DNA of 64,000 nucleotides from Saccharospirillum alexandrii (GCF_004000275.1 NZ_RCIP01000004.1:1-64000); one strand, 5' to 3'. Shown: positions 16,438-25,342, counted from the first letter of the stretch. Made by a program: numbers and translations. The notes: generated from the sequence alone by a model not told the origin.

Positions 16438-17715
16438 TCAGGGGTTGACTACCCGAACCCGGCGAATGGTGTCCCGTGCTACTGGCATCACCATGGTGCC
16501 ACCAAAGACCGATTGCTTGAACTGCAGTTCGTCGTTGTTCAGGCTTTCGATTTCACCGCGAAACTCCCGCCCATCGGCCAGGTTTATGATGATATCCGAA
16601 TTCATCCAGTCGGCGAGGTCGGAGACCGGCACTTCAATGACCCGGGGTGCCCGCTCGGTTTGTGCGGGTTCGGGGGCGGGTCGTTCCGGTTCAGCCTGAG
16701 GGGCCTCCGGCTGTGATTGGGCGTTGTCTGGCTCGGGCACGCGCTGCGGCAGGGCCAGCGTTAACTGCAGCGGGCTGGGTTGACCGTCGTTAACGACAAT
16801 TTGCGGTGCAATCAGGTCCAGAATCGCCTGAGGATCGGAGACCATCATCATTTGCATGGCGTTCAGCCGGGCAAAACTTTCTACTCGCAGGCTCTCGGGT
16901 TGTTCAATGTAGCTCGCGTACGCTTCGACTACGTTATCCGCCAACACCACACCCTGTTCCTGCCACAACTGTTCCCAGGCATTGACGTGCCGGGTCTTGT
17001 AGGTGTCAACGTCTAGGCCTGTCTCGCGAGCACAAAACGACATGACCTCGGGCACGTAGCCCAAATCGTCAACCCGTATTTGCACCTGATTCAGGGTCGC
17101 CCCCATCAGCGCGGCCGGCCCTTGAGCGTCAGCCAGTGCGACGTCGAGGCGGGTGCTCATCCGGTACATGGATTCTGTGGTGAATTCGCCTTCGACCTGC
17201 AGGTTATCGCGTTCGGGATTGAGGCGGTACTCCAGCGTCATATCGGAGCGGGTCTGGCGATAGCCCATGGTGTCGAGGTCGGTGAAATTGAAATAGGTGC
17301 GTTCATCGCCGCAGCCGGCGGCCAGCATATGTTGCTGGGCATTGTTATCGACCAGCGGCCGCATTGAATCCAGATCCAATTCAATGCCGCTGAGTCTGAG
17401 CGCCAGCCGTTGAGGTATTTCTTCGTTGCTCAGCGTCTGGCCCAGTTGCACCAGTTCGAGCAAATTCGCCGTTTCCAGCGAGGCGCGTTCGATGCGCACA
17501 TCGCCGCCCTGGCCGTGTGCCGAAAACGCCAGATTGTGAACCCGAATTTCACCCGTTGGTATGACCCAGATCTGGCCATAGGTAAGGCGGCCAACACCCT
17601 CGGCCATTAGGGCCGCTTCATCAAGCTGGCTTTGAACGGTGCGGGTAACGTGCCAGTGCGCAGCGCCATAGCCGCCGACCACGATGATCAGCAGCAGAAG
17701 TAGAATCCTTTTCAT
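16438..17715 (-). CDS. Membrane-anchored periplasmic protein with Sm/SH3-like C-terminal segment, function unknown
   Basis: The 425-residue protein starts MKRILLLLLIIVVGGYGAAHW, an uncleaved anchor or signal. Residues ~25-290 alternate beta-type segments (RIERASLETANLLELVQLG, MTLEYRLNPERDNLQVEGEF), loosely resembling AsmA/DUF945-type periplasmic proteins but not clearly assignable. Residues ~325-360 are a Pro/Glu/Ala-rich linker. The end (IIINLADGREFRGEIESLNNDELQFKQ...GGTMVMPVARDTIRRVRVV) has the strand pattern of a small Sm/SH3 barrel of the kind used for protein or RNA contacts. Two Cys (in AAGCGDE and SFCARET) may pair. No operon partner: 28 bp to the DUF2798 stop, 260 bp to the zinc operon upstream. 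Confidence 0.7.
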   Translation of the reverse strand: MKRILLLLLIIVVGGYGAAHWHVTRTVQSQLDEAALMAEGVGRLTYGQIWVIPTGEIRVHNLAFSAHGQGGDVRIERASLETANLLELVQLGQTLSNEEIPQRLALRLSGIELDLDSMRPLVDNNAQQHMLAAGCGDERTYFNFTDLDTMGYRQTRSDMTLEYRLNPERDNLQVEGEFTTESMYRMSTRLDVALADAQGPAALMGATLNQVQIRVDDLGYVPEVMSFCARETGLDVDTYKTRHVNAWEQLWQEQGVVLADNVVEAYASYIEQPESLRVESFARLNAMQMMMVSDPQAILDLIAPQIVVNDGQPSPLQLTLALPQRVPEPDNAQSQPEAPQAEPERPAPEPAQTERAPRVIEVPVSDLADWMNSDIIINLADGREFRGEIESLNNDELQFKQSVFGGTMVMPVARDTIRRVRVVNP

Positions 17716-17975
17716 GATTTTCCTTATTGAGTTGAAAGATCAATGTCCTTTTACGGGTTCTTGCGCCGAATAGTCCAGGCACATGCTCGCCCTGCTACGG
17801 GCAGCATAAAGCGGTCGCGTTCAGTATTCAAAGGGTAGATGCGCGGCACTTCTTGACAAGGGCTACGGCCACTGCGCTGCGAAGTGCGTAGGACTGGGCC
17901 GGCACTCCGGTGCCGCCCACTTGGGCAAAACGTTTTAGCTCGCGCAGAGCTCTGGGGGAGTTATTCAGAGGCTCC

Positions 17976-18527
17976 CTAGAGATACGGATCGATACGACCG
18001 GCATAAAGGGTATAACCGGAACTGCCCAGCTCTGATTGCTGGGCTTCAATCATCAGGGTACCGCTGACGTAGACCGGTTCATCCATAGGCCCCATCTCGT
18101 AACCGCCCTGGGTTTGCACGAAAACGATCTGGTTCGAAGGCGGTGGCGGGGTGTGAATGCAGGCACCGTAATAAGGCACCAGCAAAAAACTGTAGACGGA
18201 GTCACCGTCCATTTCCAGAGGCACCACAAACCCGGCCAGCTTGATATTCGCGCCACCCAGGGCGTCGACCACCGGGGCGTTGGCAAGCACCTGAGTCATG
18301 TCGGAATAGAGCCGCTGCGCCTCGGGGTCATCGTCGCTGAGACTGCTCAGGTCGTATTGGCTGAAATCGATCTGCTCGCGCAGGGTTTTGTAGCTGAAAT
18401 TAGCGGGCATCAGGTCGTCCCACTGGATTTCAGTGGCCTCACGCGCCTGTACCGTCACCGCGACGCTGGCCAGCAACAGCGTGCTGAACGCCAGACAAAG
18501 CGTGTTTTTCCATACTGTACTGTTCAT
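17976..18527 (-). CDS. DUF3299 periplasmic protein of the zinc-uptake operon
   Basis: The 183-residue protein has a signal peptide ending VTVQA and the DUF3299 core LAGFVVPLEMDGDSVYSFLLVPYYGACIHTPPPPSNQIVFV. The Cys and His in GACIHTPPPP are good candidates for metal contact. It is last in a four-gene order DUF2796 - ABC ATPase - ABC permease - DUF3299, the same order as Pseudomonas aeruginosa PA4063-PA4066 and comparable to the Vibrio zrg cluster, both reported as Zur/zinc-responsive. A periplasmic role in handing zinc to the transporter is inferred from context. It starts 22 bp after the permease stop. Confidence 0.85.
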   Translation of the reverse strand: MNSTVWKNTLCLAFSTLLLASVAVTVQAREATEIQWDDLMPANFSYKTLREQIDFSQYDLSSLSDDDPEAQRLYSDMTQVLANAPVVDALGGANIKLAGFVVPLEMDGDSVYSFLLVPYYGACIHTPPPPSNQIVFVQTQGGYEMGPMDEPVYVSGTLMIEAQQSELGSSGYTLYAGRIDPYL

Positions 18528-18549
18528 CGTTACATCCGAAACGCGTGAG

Positions 18550-19809
18550 TTAGGTGGTGGCGGTCAGGCCATCCGACAGCGATTGCCGGTAGGCTTTCCA
18601 GCCCGGTAACAGACCGACCAGAAACGCCAGACCCACAAAGCCAGCCAATACCAACAACAAGGTGGGCGAAGGCAGCGCCAGGGTCAATTGTATGCCGTAG
18701 GTGCCCTGAACCCAAATACTGGCGAGTGCTATCACGCCCCAGTGCAGCAACAGGCCGGCCAGCAACCCGGCAACACCATAGAGGCCGGATTCGAGCATCA
18801 GCAGGCCCAGTATATGGCCGGGCCGGGCGCCCAGTGCTCGCAGTATGGCCATTTCCCGGCGGCGTTCGTTCAGCCCAGCCAATATCACTGTCACCATACC
18901 CAGCAAGCCAGTCACTACCACCATGAACGACACCGCAATCAATGCGTTCTCGGCGATGCCGATCAACTGCCACAGCTCCTGCAAGGTCGCGCCGGGAATG
19001 ATCGCTGACAGTGGCTCTGCGCGATACTGGTTGATCAGCCGCTGAAAGGAGAATGTCTGTACCCGCGATTTCATGCCCACCAGCACAGCGGTGACGCTGT
19101 CGGGAGTCAGATCCATCTCGCGTGCTTCGTCGGCTGAAATTTCAAAGCCCGGCAACTTAACACCTTGCTGCCAGTCGACGTGCATGGCGGTTATGCCTTC
19201 CAGCGGTACGTGCAGACTGCGGTCTACCGGGGTACCGGTAGCCTCAAGAATGCCAACCACGGTGAAGGGTTTGTCATCGTGGTTTTCGAAACTGGTGGTG
19301 CCCAGGCCATGCGCGACCACCAGGTCATCGCCGAGCTGGTAGTCCAGAACCTCCGCCACTTCAGCACCGAGCACGACGTCATAGACATCGTCGAACGGCT
19401 GGCCACTCCGAAAGCTCAGCGCCTGATTGCGGCCATACTGATAGTGATCGAAATAGTCGGTGGTGGTGCCGATCACGCGATAACCCCGGTGCGAATCACC
19501 TAGAGACAGCGGTACGGTCCAGTCCACGGCCGAATTGCGGCGCAGATCAGAGTAGCTTTCCCAGCTGATGTTGTTGGTCGCGTTGCCGATGCGGAACACC
19601 GAATAAAGCAGCAGATTCAGTGACCCGGTACGACCGCCGACAATCAGATCGGTGCCCGACAGGGTGTTGGAGAAACTGGCGCGGGTGTCTTCACGCACCC
19701 GGTCGACGGTCAGCAACAACGACAAACTGAGCGCTACCATGCCCAGCGTCAACAGCGCAGTGGTGCGGCGATTCCAGAGGCTGGCCAGGGCGAGGCGAAT
19801 CCAGTTCAT
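18550..19809 (-). CDS. ABC transporter permease, FtsX/MacB-type, zinc-uptake operon
   Basis: The 419-residue protein has an N-terminal membrane segment (LTLGMVALSLSLLLTVDRV), a large periplasmic domain (~45-275; residues SGTDLIVGGRTGSLN...) and three C-terminal segments, with NERRREMAILRALGARPGHILGLL between the second and third, the hallmark of FtsX-domain permeases. Such permeases usually work in mechanotransmission or export rather than classical import, so direct zinc import is not proven. Its ATG overlaps the end of the ATPase gene by 4 bp (ATGA), indicating translational coupling. Confidence 0.9.
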   Translation of the reverse strand: MNWIRLALASLWNRRTTALLTLGMVALSLSLLLTVDRVREDTRASFSNTLSGTDLIVGGRTGSLNLLLYSVFRIGNATNNISWESYSDLRRNSAVDWTVPLSLGDSHRGYRVIGTTTDYFDHYQYGRNQALSFRSGQPFDDVYDVVLGAEVAEVLDYQLGDDLVVAHGLGTTSFENHDDKPFTVVGILEATGTPVDRSLHVPLEGITAMHVDWQQGVKLPGFEISADEAREMDLTPDSVTAVLVGMKSRVQTFSFQRLINQYRAEPLSAIIPGATLQELWQLIGIAENALIAVSFMVVVTGLLGMVTVILAGLNERRREMAILRALGARPGHILGLLMLESGLYGVAGLLAGLLLHWGVIALASIWVQGTYGIQLTLALPSPTLLLVLAGFVGLAFLVGLLPGWKAYRQSLSDGLTATT

Positions 19810-20513
19810 GACATGGCCTCGCTTTGGCTGCCGGCGTAGGGAGCCAGCTCCAGCTCCTGATCGAACCAGCGTGCCAGATGGCGGTCGTGACTGACAAACA
19901 CCAGTGCGCTACCCAATGCCTGGCACTGGCCGGTCAGTACGTCCATAAAGTTATCCACATTGTCCTGATCGAGCGCTGAGGTCGGTTCATCGGCAATGAC
20001 CAGTTCGGGCAAGCCCATCAACGCCCGGGCCGCCGCGACTCGCTGCTGCTGGCCGACGCTGAGGGCGGAAACGCGCTGGTGCCAGAGGGTATCGGGAATG
20101 TTCAGCCGGGTCAGACGATCTGCCGCGGCATCGATCAGACTGCTCGCTTCCGACATCGCCTTGTCGTGCCGGCGACGCGACAGCCGGCAAGGCAGCATGA
20201 CGTTATCGATCACCGACAGATAGGGTAATAAATTGAACTGCTGGAAGATGTAACCGATGTGGTCTGCCCGGAAGCGGTCGCGCACCTTGCCAGGCTGCTG
20301 CGACAAGGGTTGGTCCAGCACCTGAATCAGCCCTTGCGTTGGCACCAGCACCCCGGCCAGCAGGTTCAGCAACGTGCTCTTACCGCTGCCGCTCGGGCCT
20401 TGCACGAACAGACTCGACGCGGCGGGCAACTGCAACCGGTCGATAGTCAGGGTGTCGTATTGCTGGCCAGGCCAGCGAAATACCAGGGACTCAATGCTCA
20501 GAGCGTCCGCCAT
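19806..20513 (-). CDS. ABC transporter ATP-binding protein, zinc-uptake operon
   Basis: The 235-residue ATPase has Walker A GPSGSGKST (~40-48), Q-loop IFQQFNLL, signature LSVGQQQRVAAARAL (LSVGQ replaces the usual LSGGQ), Walker B LVIADEPTSALD and the switch VFVSHDRHLA. It is of the LolD/MacB subfamily that pairs with FtsX-type permeases. It overlaps the permease gene by 4 bp and lies 77 bp after the DUF2796 gene. Confidence 0.92.
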   Translation of the reverse strand: MADALSIESLVFRWPGQQYDTLTIDRLQLPAASSLFVQGPSGSGKSTLLNLLAGVLVPTQGLIQVLDQPLSQQPGKVRDRFRADHIGYIFQQFNLLPYLSVIDNVMLPCRLSRRRHDKAMSEASSLIDAAADRLTRLNIPDTLWHQRVSALSVGQQQRVAAARALMGLPELVIADEPTSALDQDNVDNFMDVLTGQCQALGSALVFVSHDRHLARWFDQELELAPYAGSQSEAMS

Positions 20514-20590
20514 GGGGGCCTCTATTGGTTAAACGGAGAGCGGATCGTCGGAGCCCCCCCCGCGGGCACCCCGGGATCACACGGCGCAGA

Positions 20591-21283
20591 TCAGTTCAGG
20601 GTAAGACGGGGGCTGGCGGGCGTCAGCTGAGCACCACCTTGCCAGTCGTCACCGATGTACTGTACCTGCAAGTCGGTCAGATTGGGAAAATGTTCGAATG
20701 CCGATACGGTGACCGTGCTTAATGCATCGAGATTTTCGCAGCGATAGGTCCACTCGACAAGCACGTCGGAGTGAGTGCTTTCTTCGTGGTCATGATCATG
20801 GTCGTCATGATGGTCGTCTTCATGGGCATGGTCATCATGATGTTCTTCTTCATGCCCGTGGTCATCATGATGCTCGTCGGCATGCTCATCATGATGGTCC
20901 TCTTCGTGCTCATCGTGATGGTCATCTTCATGATCATCGTGAGCCTTAATAGCCGACCAGGTGTCGGCATCAACAGCCTGCTCGGTCAGTGTGCACCGAG
21001 CCGCTGCCGGCAAATCGAGCACGGCATCGGCCCGCGCCAGAATCGCCAACGCTGAAGCAACCTGGTCACGCTGGGCGTCAGTGGCAGGTGCCTGCTCAAA
21101 GCCAACCAGGTTATAAGCGGGCGTATCGAGACTGACGGCCAGGGTCTGATTCTCGGCAGCCAAGGTTAACTGTGCCGCACCATGTTCGTGGGCACCGTGC
21201 TGGCGTTCGGTTTCGGCCTGCGCACTGGTGGCCAGTGCGACCAGGCTCAGGGCAAACAGGGCAGGTGTCGATTTGAGGGTCAT
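20591..21283 (-). CDS. zrgA: DUF2796 zinc-binding periplasmic protein (ZrgA-like)
   Basis: The 230-residue protein has a signal peptide (MTLKSTPALFALSLV...SAQA) and DUF2796 blocks HGAHEHGAAQLTLAAENQTLAVSLDTPAYNLVGFE. Between residues ~110 and 165 lies an extraordinary His/Asp/Glu run of repeated HDDHEDDHHDEH-type units, which is expected to bind several zinc ions. Homologues in Vibrio (ZrgA) and Pseudomonas belong to zinc-uptake loci. ATG 21283 is chosen because AAGGA lies about 9 bases upstream and it gives a proper signal peptide; the frame continues upstream to 21355 without support. First gene of the operon; a Zur-like site lies upstream. Confidence 0.88.
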   Translation of the reverse strand: MTLKSTPALFALSLVALATSAQAETERQHGAHEHGAAQLTLAAENQTLAVSLDTPAYNLVGFEQAPATDAQRDQVASALAILARADAVLDLPAAARCTLTEQAVDADTWSAIKAHDDHEDDHHDEHEEDHHDEHADEHHDDHGHEEEHHDDHAHEDDHHDDHDHDHEESTHSDVLVEWTYRCENLDALSTVTVSAFEHFPNLTDLQVQYIGDDWQGGAQLTPASPRLTLN

Positions 21284-21337
21284 GTCGTGTTCTTCCTTAA
21301 CAGGGTTCGGGTTCGCAGGAATCGGCGTTGACTTAGA

Positions 21338-21353
21338 GATGTTACAACGTATC
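21338..21353 (-). promoter_or_regulatory. Candidate Zur box of the zinc operon
   Basis: GATGTTACAACGTATC, 55-70 bp before the DUF2796 start, differs in two positions from a TGTTATAACATATC-type Zur site. On the minus strand it falls in the 17-bp spacer between TTCAAT and TCTAAG, a weak promoter. Symmetry is imperfect, so the assignment leans on operon context. Confidence 0.35.
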
Positions 21354-21434
21354 AATTGAAAATGCCAAGCTCGAATCTGTTCGAACCGGCATCGGGCCCG
21401 ATATACTAACGGCCCAGCCTGACCCGGTACGCCT

Positions 21435-22316
21435 GTGCTACTCGCTTACGTCAATGCCCTGATTCCCGTGTTGTTCTGCGCTGCCCTGGGCTACGGACTG
21501 GCGTGCAAAACCAGCCTGCTCAACTCGCCTTCGCTGGCCACCCTGGTCACTCACATCGGCCTGCCAACCTTGATCCTTAGCGCCTTGCTGAGCATGGACG
21601 CCGACTTGCTGAGCCTCTCTGGCACGCTCTGGGCCATTATTGGCGTTCTGGTGATCAGTGCGCTTTTGGGTGCCGTTCTGTTGCACTTCAGTGGCCTGGC
21701 GATACGCGGTTACTTGCCGATGCTGGTCAACCCCAACACTGGCAACCTGGGCATTCCTCTGGTGTTTGCCCTGCTGGGGCCGGATGCCCTGATCCACGCC
21801 GTTCTGATTTCAACGGTGGTGCAGATCAGCCATTTCACCCTGGGCGTGGGCCTGCTGTCGGGCAGCTTCAGTCTGAAGTCGATTCTGCGCAACGGCTCGA
21901 TTCTGGCCCTGATCGTAGGGGTGATTTGGCGCCTGACCGACGCACCCCGGCCCGAGGCCGTGCTGTCGACCTTGTCGTTACTGTCTGGAATGACGCTGCC
22001 GATCATGCTGCTGCTTCTGGGCAAATCACTGGCGGGCATCGATGTACGCCAGCTCGACCGATTGGGCCGCATTATCGGCTTATCGTTCGCCCGGGTCGCC
22101 ATTGGCCTGACCGCCGCCCTGCTGGTCTGTCTTGCTCTGCCGTTATCACCACTGGTTCAACAAACCCTGCTACTGCAGGCTAGCATGCCGGTGGCGGTGA
22201 TCAGCTACCTGCTCGCCAGCCACTATAACGGCCCGAAAGCCGATATTGCCGCGGTGATTCTGGTGAGTTTGCCGATATCGCTGCTGGCCGTGCTAGGCAT
22301 ACAGCTGCTGTCCTGA
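21435..22316 (+). CDS. AEC-family (auxin efflux carrier-type) transporter
   Basis: The 293-residue, very hydrophobic protein has about ten membrane segments in two five-segment halves. LVNPNTGNLGIPLVFALLG is the Asn-Gly-Asn crossover motif of the AEC/membrane-transport family, and SMPVAVISYLLASHYNG is the matching C-terminal block. Bacterial members export or exchange malate/malonate or other organic anions; the substrate here is unknown. The start is GTG at 21435. The stop codon lies inside the outer arm of palindromic element B. Confidence 0.87.
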   Translation: MLLAYVNALIPVLFCAALGYGLACKTSLLNSPSLATLVTHIGLPTLILSALLSMDADLLSLSGTLWAIIGVLVISALLGAVLLHFSGLAIRGYLPMLVNPNTGNLGIPLVFALLGPDALIHAVLISTVVQISHFTLGVGLLSGSFSLKSILRNGSILALIVGVIWRLTDAPRPEAVLSTLSLLSGMTLPIMLLLLGKSLAGIDVRQLDRLGRIIGLSFARVAIGLTAALLVCLALPLSPLVQQTLLLQASMPVAVISYLLASHYNGPKADIAAVILVSLPISLLAVLGIQLLS

Positions 22317-22515
22317 GTTGGACAGTCAGGTTTCACGAGAGCTAGGTGTGAGCGTCGGATGCCGGTTGTGCCTCTGCAGGGGAGTCCGCAGCAAGGATGC
22401 TGCGGCCTAGGCTCCATGGACGGATTCACGCCGACCCTGCGGAGGCACCACCGGTAGCCGTCGCGGACCAAGGCCACTTAATACACTTCGCGAAACCTGA
22501 CTGTCCAACTCAGGA
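22311..22515 (+). repeat. Large palindromic element, copy B, with 24-bp perfect outer arms
   Basis: Outer arms 22311-22334 and 22492-22515 are perfect reverse complements (24 bp, beginning TCCTGAGTTGGACAGTCAGG). Main stem CCGGTTGTGCCTCTGCAGGG (22362-22381) pairs with 22435-22454 with one G-T wobble and one mismatch. Apical hairpin CCGCAGCA-AGGA-TGCTGCGG is at 22386-22405. The conserved loop CTCCATGGACGGATTCACGC follows. The element spans the whole space between the convergent AEC and Gfo/Idh genes, including the stop codon of the former. Confidence 0.9.
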
Positions 22516-22521
22516 CCCGCC

Positions 22522-23520
22522 TCACTCAAACGGATAGCGCAGGCCCCACTGCTCCCGCATGCGGTCCATTAAGGCCATGATCGCTACGGTCTCCTGCAGA
22601 GGAATCACCGGGCTTTCCAGCTCGCCGGCGCGCAGACAGCGCACCACTTCCGCTACCTGGTAAACGAAGCCGTTTTCAAACTGATCGAGCTGCACCGCGG
22701 CAATGTCGTCTACTTCGTTGGTGCCGCCATGATGGTGAATGGCGAAAGCACTGCCAGTCTGAAAATCCGGGTATTCGATGTAACCGGTGCTGCCGTAGAG
22801 CATGGCCTCCTGCTTCATTTTCAGGTTGAAGCTGGTGGCGATGGAGGCCGTCATGCCGCTGGCGAAGCGAAACTGATAGGTGGCGCGTTCGTCGACGCCG
22901 GTGTCGCTGAATTGGCACAGTGACTGAACCTCAATGGGCAAGTCGCCGGCCAGATAACAGACCAAACTTATCGGGTAGATACCCATATCGAGCGTGACGC
23001 CACCGGCCAGCGCCGGGTCGACCAGACGCGGGCGGTATTTATCGGGGGCGAAGCCGCCGAAGGTGAGGTTCATGTGCCGGACTTCGCCAATCGCCTGGCT
23101 CTGCAACCGCTGTTTGAGTTCGATCATCGTGGGCAAAAACCGGGTCCAGATGGCTTCCATCAGAAACAGCCCTTTCTCATCGGCGAGCTCAGCCAATTTT
23201 CGGGCTTGGTCGGCATTAACGGTAAAGGGCTTTTCGATCAGCACCGACTTGCCATGGCTCAGCGCCAGCACGGCGTTGTCATAATGGAAGTTGTGGGTGG
23301 TGGCGATGTAAACCACGTCGATGTCTGGTCGTTCGACCAGGCTCTGGTAGCTGTCGTCGGCCATGATGCCAACCGCGCTGGCGAAGGTTTCGGCCTTGCC
23401 CGGGGTGTTGGAGGCCACCGAGACCAACTCGCTGTCCGGGTCTTGCGCGACCGCATCGGCGAGTTTGTGGGCGATGTTGCCGGCGCCAAGGATGCCCCAG
23501 CGAATACGTGAAGGTGCCAT
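22522..23520 (-). CDS. Gfo/Idh/MocA family NAD(P)-dependent oxidoreductase
   Basis: The 332-residue protein has an N-terminal Rossmann fold (WGILGAGNIAHKLADAV, residues ~8-24) and the catalytic EKPFTVNADQA, whose Lys is the family's conserved active-site residue, then a GFO C-terminal domain (GGVTLDMGIYPISLV with the conserved Asp and Tyr-region). EAIWTRFLPT is typical of the trans-1,2-dihydrobenzene-1,2-diol dehydrogenase-like branch. The substrate, probably a sugar or cyclitol, is unknown. It is monocistronic and converges with the AEC transporter through element B. Confidence 0.88.
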   Translation of the reverse strand: MAPSRIRWGILGAGNIAHKLADAVAQDPDSELVSVASNTPGKAETFASAVGIMADDSYQSLVERPDIDVVYIATTHNFHYDNAVLALSHGKSVLIEKPFTVNADQARKLAELADEKGLFLMEAIWTRFLPTMIELKQRLQSQAIGEVRHMNLTFGGFAPDKYRPRLVDPALAGGVTLDMGIYPISLVCYLAGDLPIEVQSLCQFSDTGVDERATYQFRFASGMTASIATSFNLKMKQEAMLYGSTGYIEYPDFQTGSAFAIHHHGGTNEVDDIAAVQLDQFENGFVYQVAEVVRCLRAGELESPVIPLQETVAIMALMDRMREQWGLRYPFE

Positions 23521-23692
23521 CTGTTTTCTCCCTGTTGCTCTCGCGATTGTGTCCGTTTGGGCGTGAATTCAGTGTCTTCAGGGCGTAAACTGCGGGCAAA
23601 TTATGACCTTTGGCCCTGAAACCGGCGTTGTTTTGTGAAAGGCTAACCGCATTTACAAGACAATACAGCTTGAGGCCACACGGAGGTCCGTC

Positions 23693-24040
23693 ATGGCTCG
23701 ATCAATACATACATCATTCAGGATAGATTCTATGTCACCGTTTGTGCGCATTCTCGCCGCCATCATTGGGCTCGCCCTGCTGGTGTTCTTTTTCTGGATC
23801 GGGCTCTTTCTGGTGCTGGCGCTGGCCGCCGTGGGCATTGGTCTGGCCATCATTAACGCTGTAAAAATGAAGATTACCGGACGGCCTTTGTTCGCATCAC
23901 GCTTCAAAAAGGCCTATGAAGAAGCCCAGCGGCGCCAGGAGCAAGCCACCGGACGCCGCCCGGGCAACAATGGGCACCGGGTCATCGAGGGTGAAGTCGT
24001 CGATGAAGACGACCAAAACAAATCTGACCGGCCGAACTGA
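23693..24040 (+). CDS. Small membrane protein, function unknown
   Basis: The 115-residue protein has a long hydrophobic region of two membrane segments (residues ~17-58: FVRILAAIIGLALLVFFFW ... VLALAAVGIGLAIINAV) and a charged cytoplasmic tail rich in Arg/Gln/Asp (EEAQRRQEQATGRRPG...VVDEDDQNK). ATG 23693 has GGAGG 6 bases before it; ATG 23732 has a weaker AGGA and remains possible. No family recognised. Its stop abuts tatC's stop on the opposite strand with no gap, so the two converge without a terminator. Confidence 0.7.
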   Translation: MARSIHTSFRIDSMSPFVRILAAIIGLALLVFFFWIGLFLVLALAAVGIGLAIINAVKMKITGRPLFASRFKKAYEEAQRRQEQATGRRPGNNGHRVIEGEVVDEDDQNKSDRPN

Positions 24041-24799
24041 TCAGTCAAGCTCGGCCGCTTCTTCGATTTTGGCCTTCGGAATCAGCCGGGCGAACGCCAG
24101 CCCCAGCTCAAACAAGAGCCACATGGGCACCGCCAGGATGGTCTGCGAAATGACATCCGGCGGTGTCAGCAGCATGCCAATCACAAAACAGCCCGCGAAG
24201 ATGTAGGGTCGCTTGGACGACAACGCATCGACCGAGACGATGCCCGCCCGCACCAGCAAGAAGGTCGCAATCGGTATTTCAAAGGCGATTCCAAAGGCGA
24301 AGAACAACTTCAGACAGAAGTCGAGCACGTTACCGATATCCGGCATCAGGTTGATGTTTTCCGGCCCAACCGAGGTGAAAAACCCGAATACCAGCGGCAG
24401 CACCACGAAATACACAAAGCTGACCCCGGCATAGAACAGCAGCACACTGGAGATAAACAGCGGAATCGCCACCCGGCGTTCATGCTTGTACAGAGCGGGC
24501 GCTATGAAGCCCCATATCTGGTGCAGCAAATAGGGCACCGAGATAAACACGGCCAGCACGATGGTCAGTTTCAGTGGCACGAAAAACGGCGAGGTCACAC
24601 CGGTGGCGATCAGTTGACCACCTACGGGCAACAACACTTCCAGCGGTTTGACCAGAATCATGTAGAGGTCGCCAGCCAGGAAATACAGACCAATAAAGAC
24701 GACAAACACAACAGCGATGGAGCGCATCATGCGGTCGCGCAGTTCTTTCAGGTGCGCGACCAGCGGCATGGTGGAATCTTCAGGGTTTTCGGACTTCAT
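24041..24799 (-). CDS. tatC: Sec-independent translocase subunit TatC
   Basis: About 252 residues with six membrane segments; TatC is the receptor for twin-arginine signal peptides in the inner membrane. Family motifs: HLKELRDRMMRS at the N-terminus, WGFIAPALYKHERR after the second segment, F(F)AFGIAFEIPI and DVISQTILAVPMWLLFE at the end. The ATG at 24799 is chosen for the family-typical N-terminus MKSENPEDSTMPLVAHL; the frame is open upstream within tatB. It overlaps the tatB end by 20 bp, indicating coupling. Confidence 0.95.
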   Translation of the reverse strand: MKSENPEDSTMPLVAHLKELRDRMMRSIAVVFVVFIGLYFLAGDLYMILVKPLEVLLPVGGQLIATGVTSPFFVPLKLTIVLAVFISVPYLLHQIWGFIAPALYKHERRVAIPLFISSVLLFYAGVSFVYFVVLPLVFGFFTSVGPENINLMPDIGNVLDFCLKLFFAFGIAFEIPIATFLLVRAGIVSVDALSSKRPYIFAGCFVIGMLLTPPDVISQTILAVPMWLLFELGLAFARLIPKAKIEEAAELD

Positions 24800-25271
24800 C
24801 GTCGGGCCTGGTGTCAGAGTGGTTGGGGGCGTCTGAGGTGCTGGAGGTTTCCTGGGTCCCGGCATCATCCTGGACACGAGCTCTGGCGGCTGCGTCATTA
24901 CTCACCTTGCGTCTCAGTGCCGCTTCGGCCTGAATATCACCTTCCAGTTCAGCCTGGGCAGTCTCATCGAGCGCAGACTTCGGGGCAATGGATGGCACTT
25001 CGGCATCTTCGCTTTCATGCCGCGCCTCGGCGGACCCGGTTTCATCGTTATTCTTGAAGGTCTGGCCCTTGGTTTCGGCCATGATCTTCTTGTTCAGTTC
25101 ATCCAGCCGCACTTCCTGTTCAAGCTGGTTTTGCAGCCCGGTCATAAAGCGCCGCGCCTTGCCGACGGTCCGCCCCAGGGTGCGGGCTACACCCGGTAAA
25201 CGCTCGGGCCCGATGACCACCATGCCAATGACGGCCAGCAGCATCAATTCGGTAAAACCGATGTCGAACAT
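24780..25271 (-). CDS. tatB: Sec-independent translocase subunit TatB
   Basis: The 163-residue protein has the TatB N-terminus MFDIGFTELMLLAVIGMVVIGPERLP: short membrane helix, hinge GPERLP, then an amphipathic helix (ARTLGRTVGKARRFMTGLQ) and a long acidic, disordered tail. TatB forms the receptor complex with TatC. It lies between tatA (72 bp upstream) and tatC (20-bp overlap). Confidence 0.95.
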   Translation of the reverse strand: MFDIGFTELMLLAVIGMVVIGPERLPGVARTLGRTVGKARRFMTGLQNQLEQEVRLDELNKKIMAETKGQTFKNNDETGSAEARHESEDAEVPSIAPKSALDETAQAELEGDIQAEAALRRKVSNDAAARARVQDDAGTQETSSTSDAPNHSDTRPDDEVRKP

Positions 25272-25342
25272 AATGAGCTCTCAACAGATCAGTGGCGGCC
25301 GCCCAGCCGGCAGCCTGGCCATAAACGGATGCGCGACCCGGT

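Noticed and set aside
20722-21055. Met/Val/His-rich plus-strand frames over the zinc operon
   Set aside because: Antisense shadows of the His/Asp/Glu tract of the DUF2796 gene.
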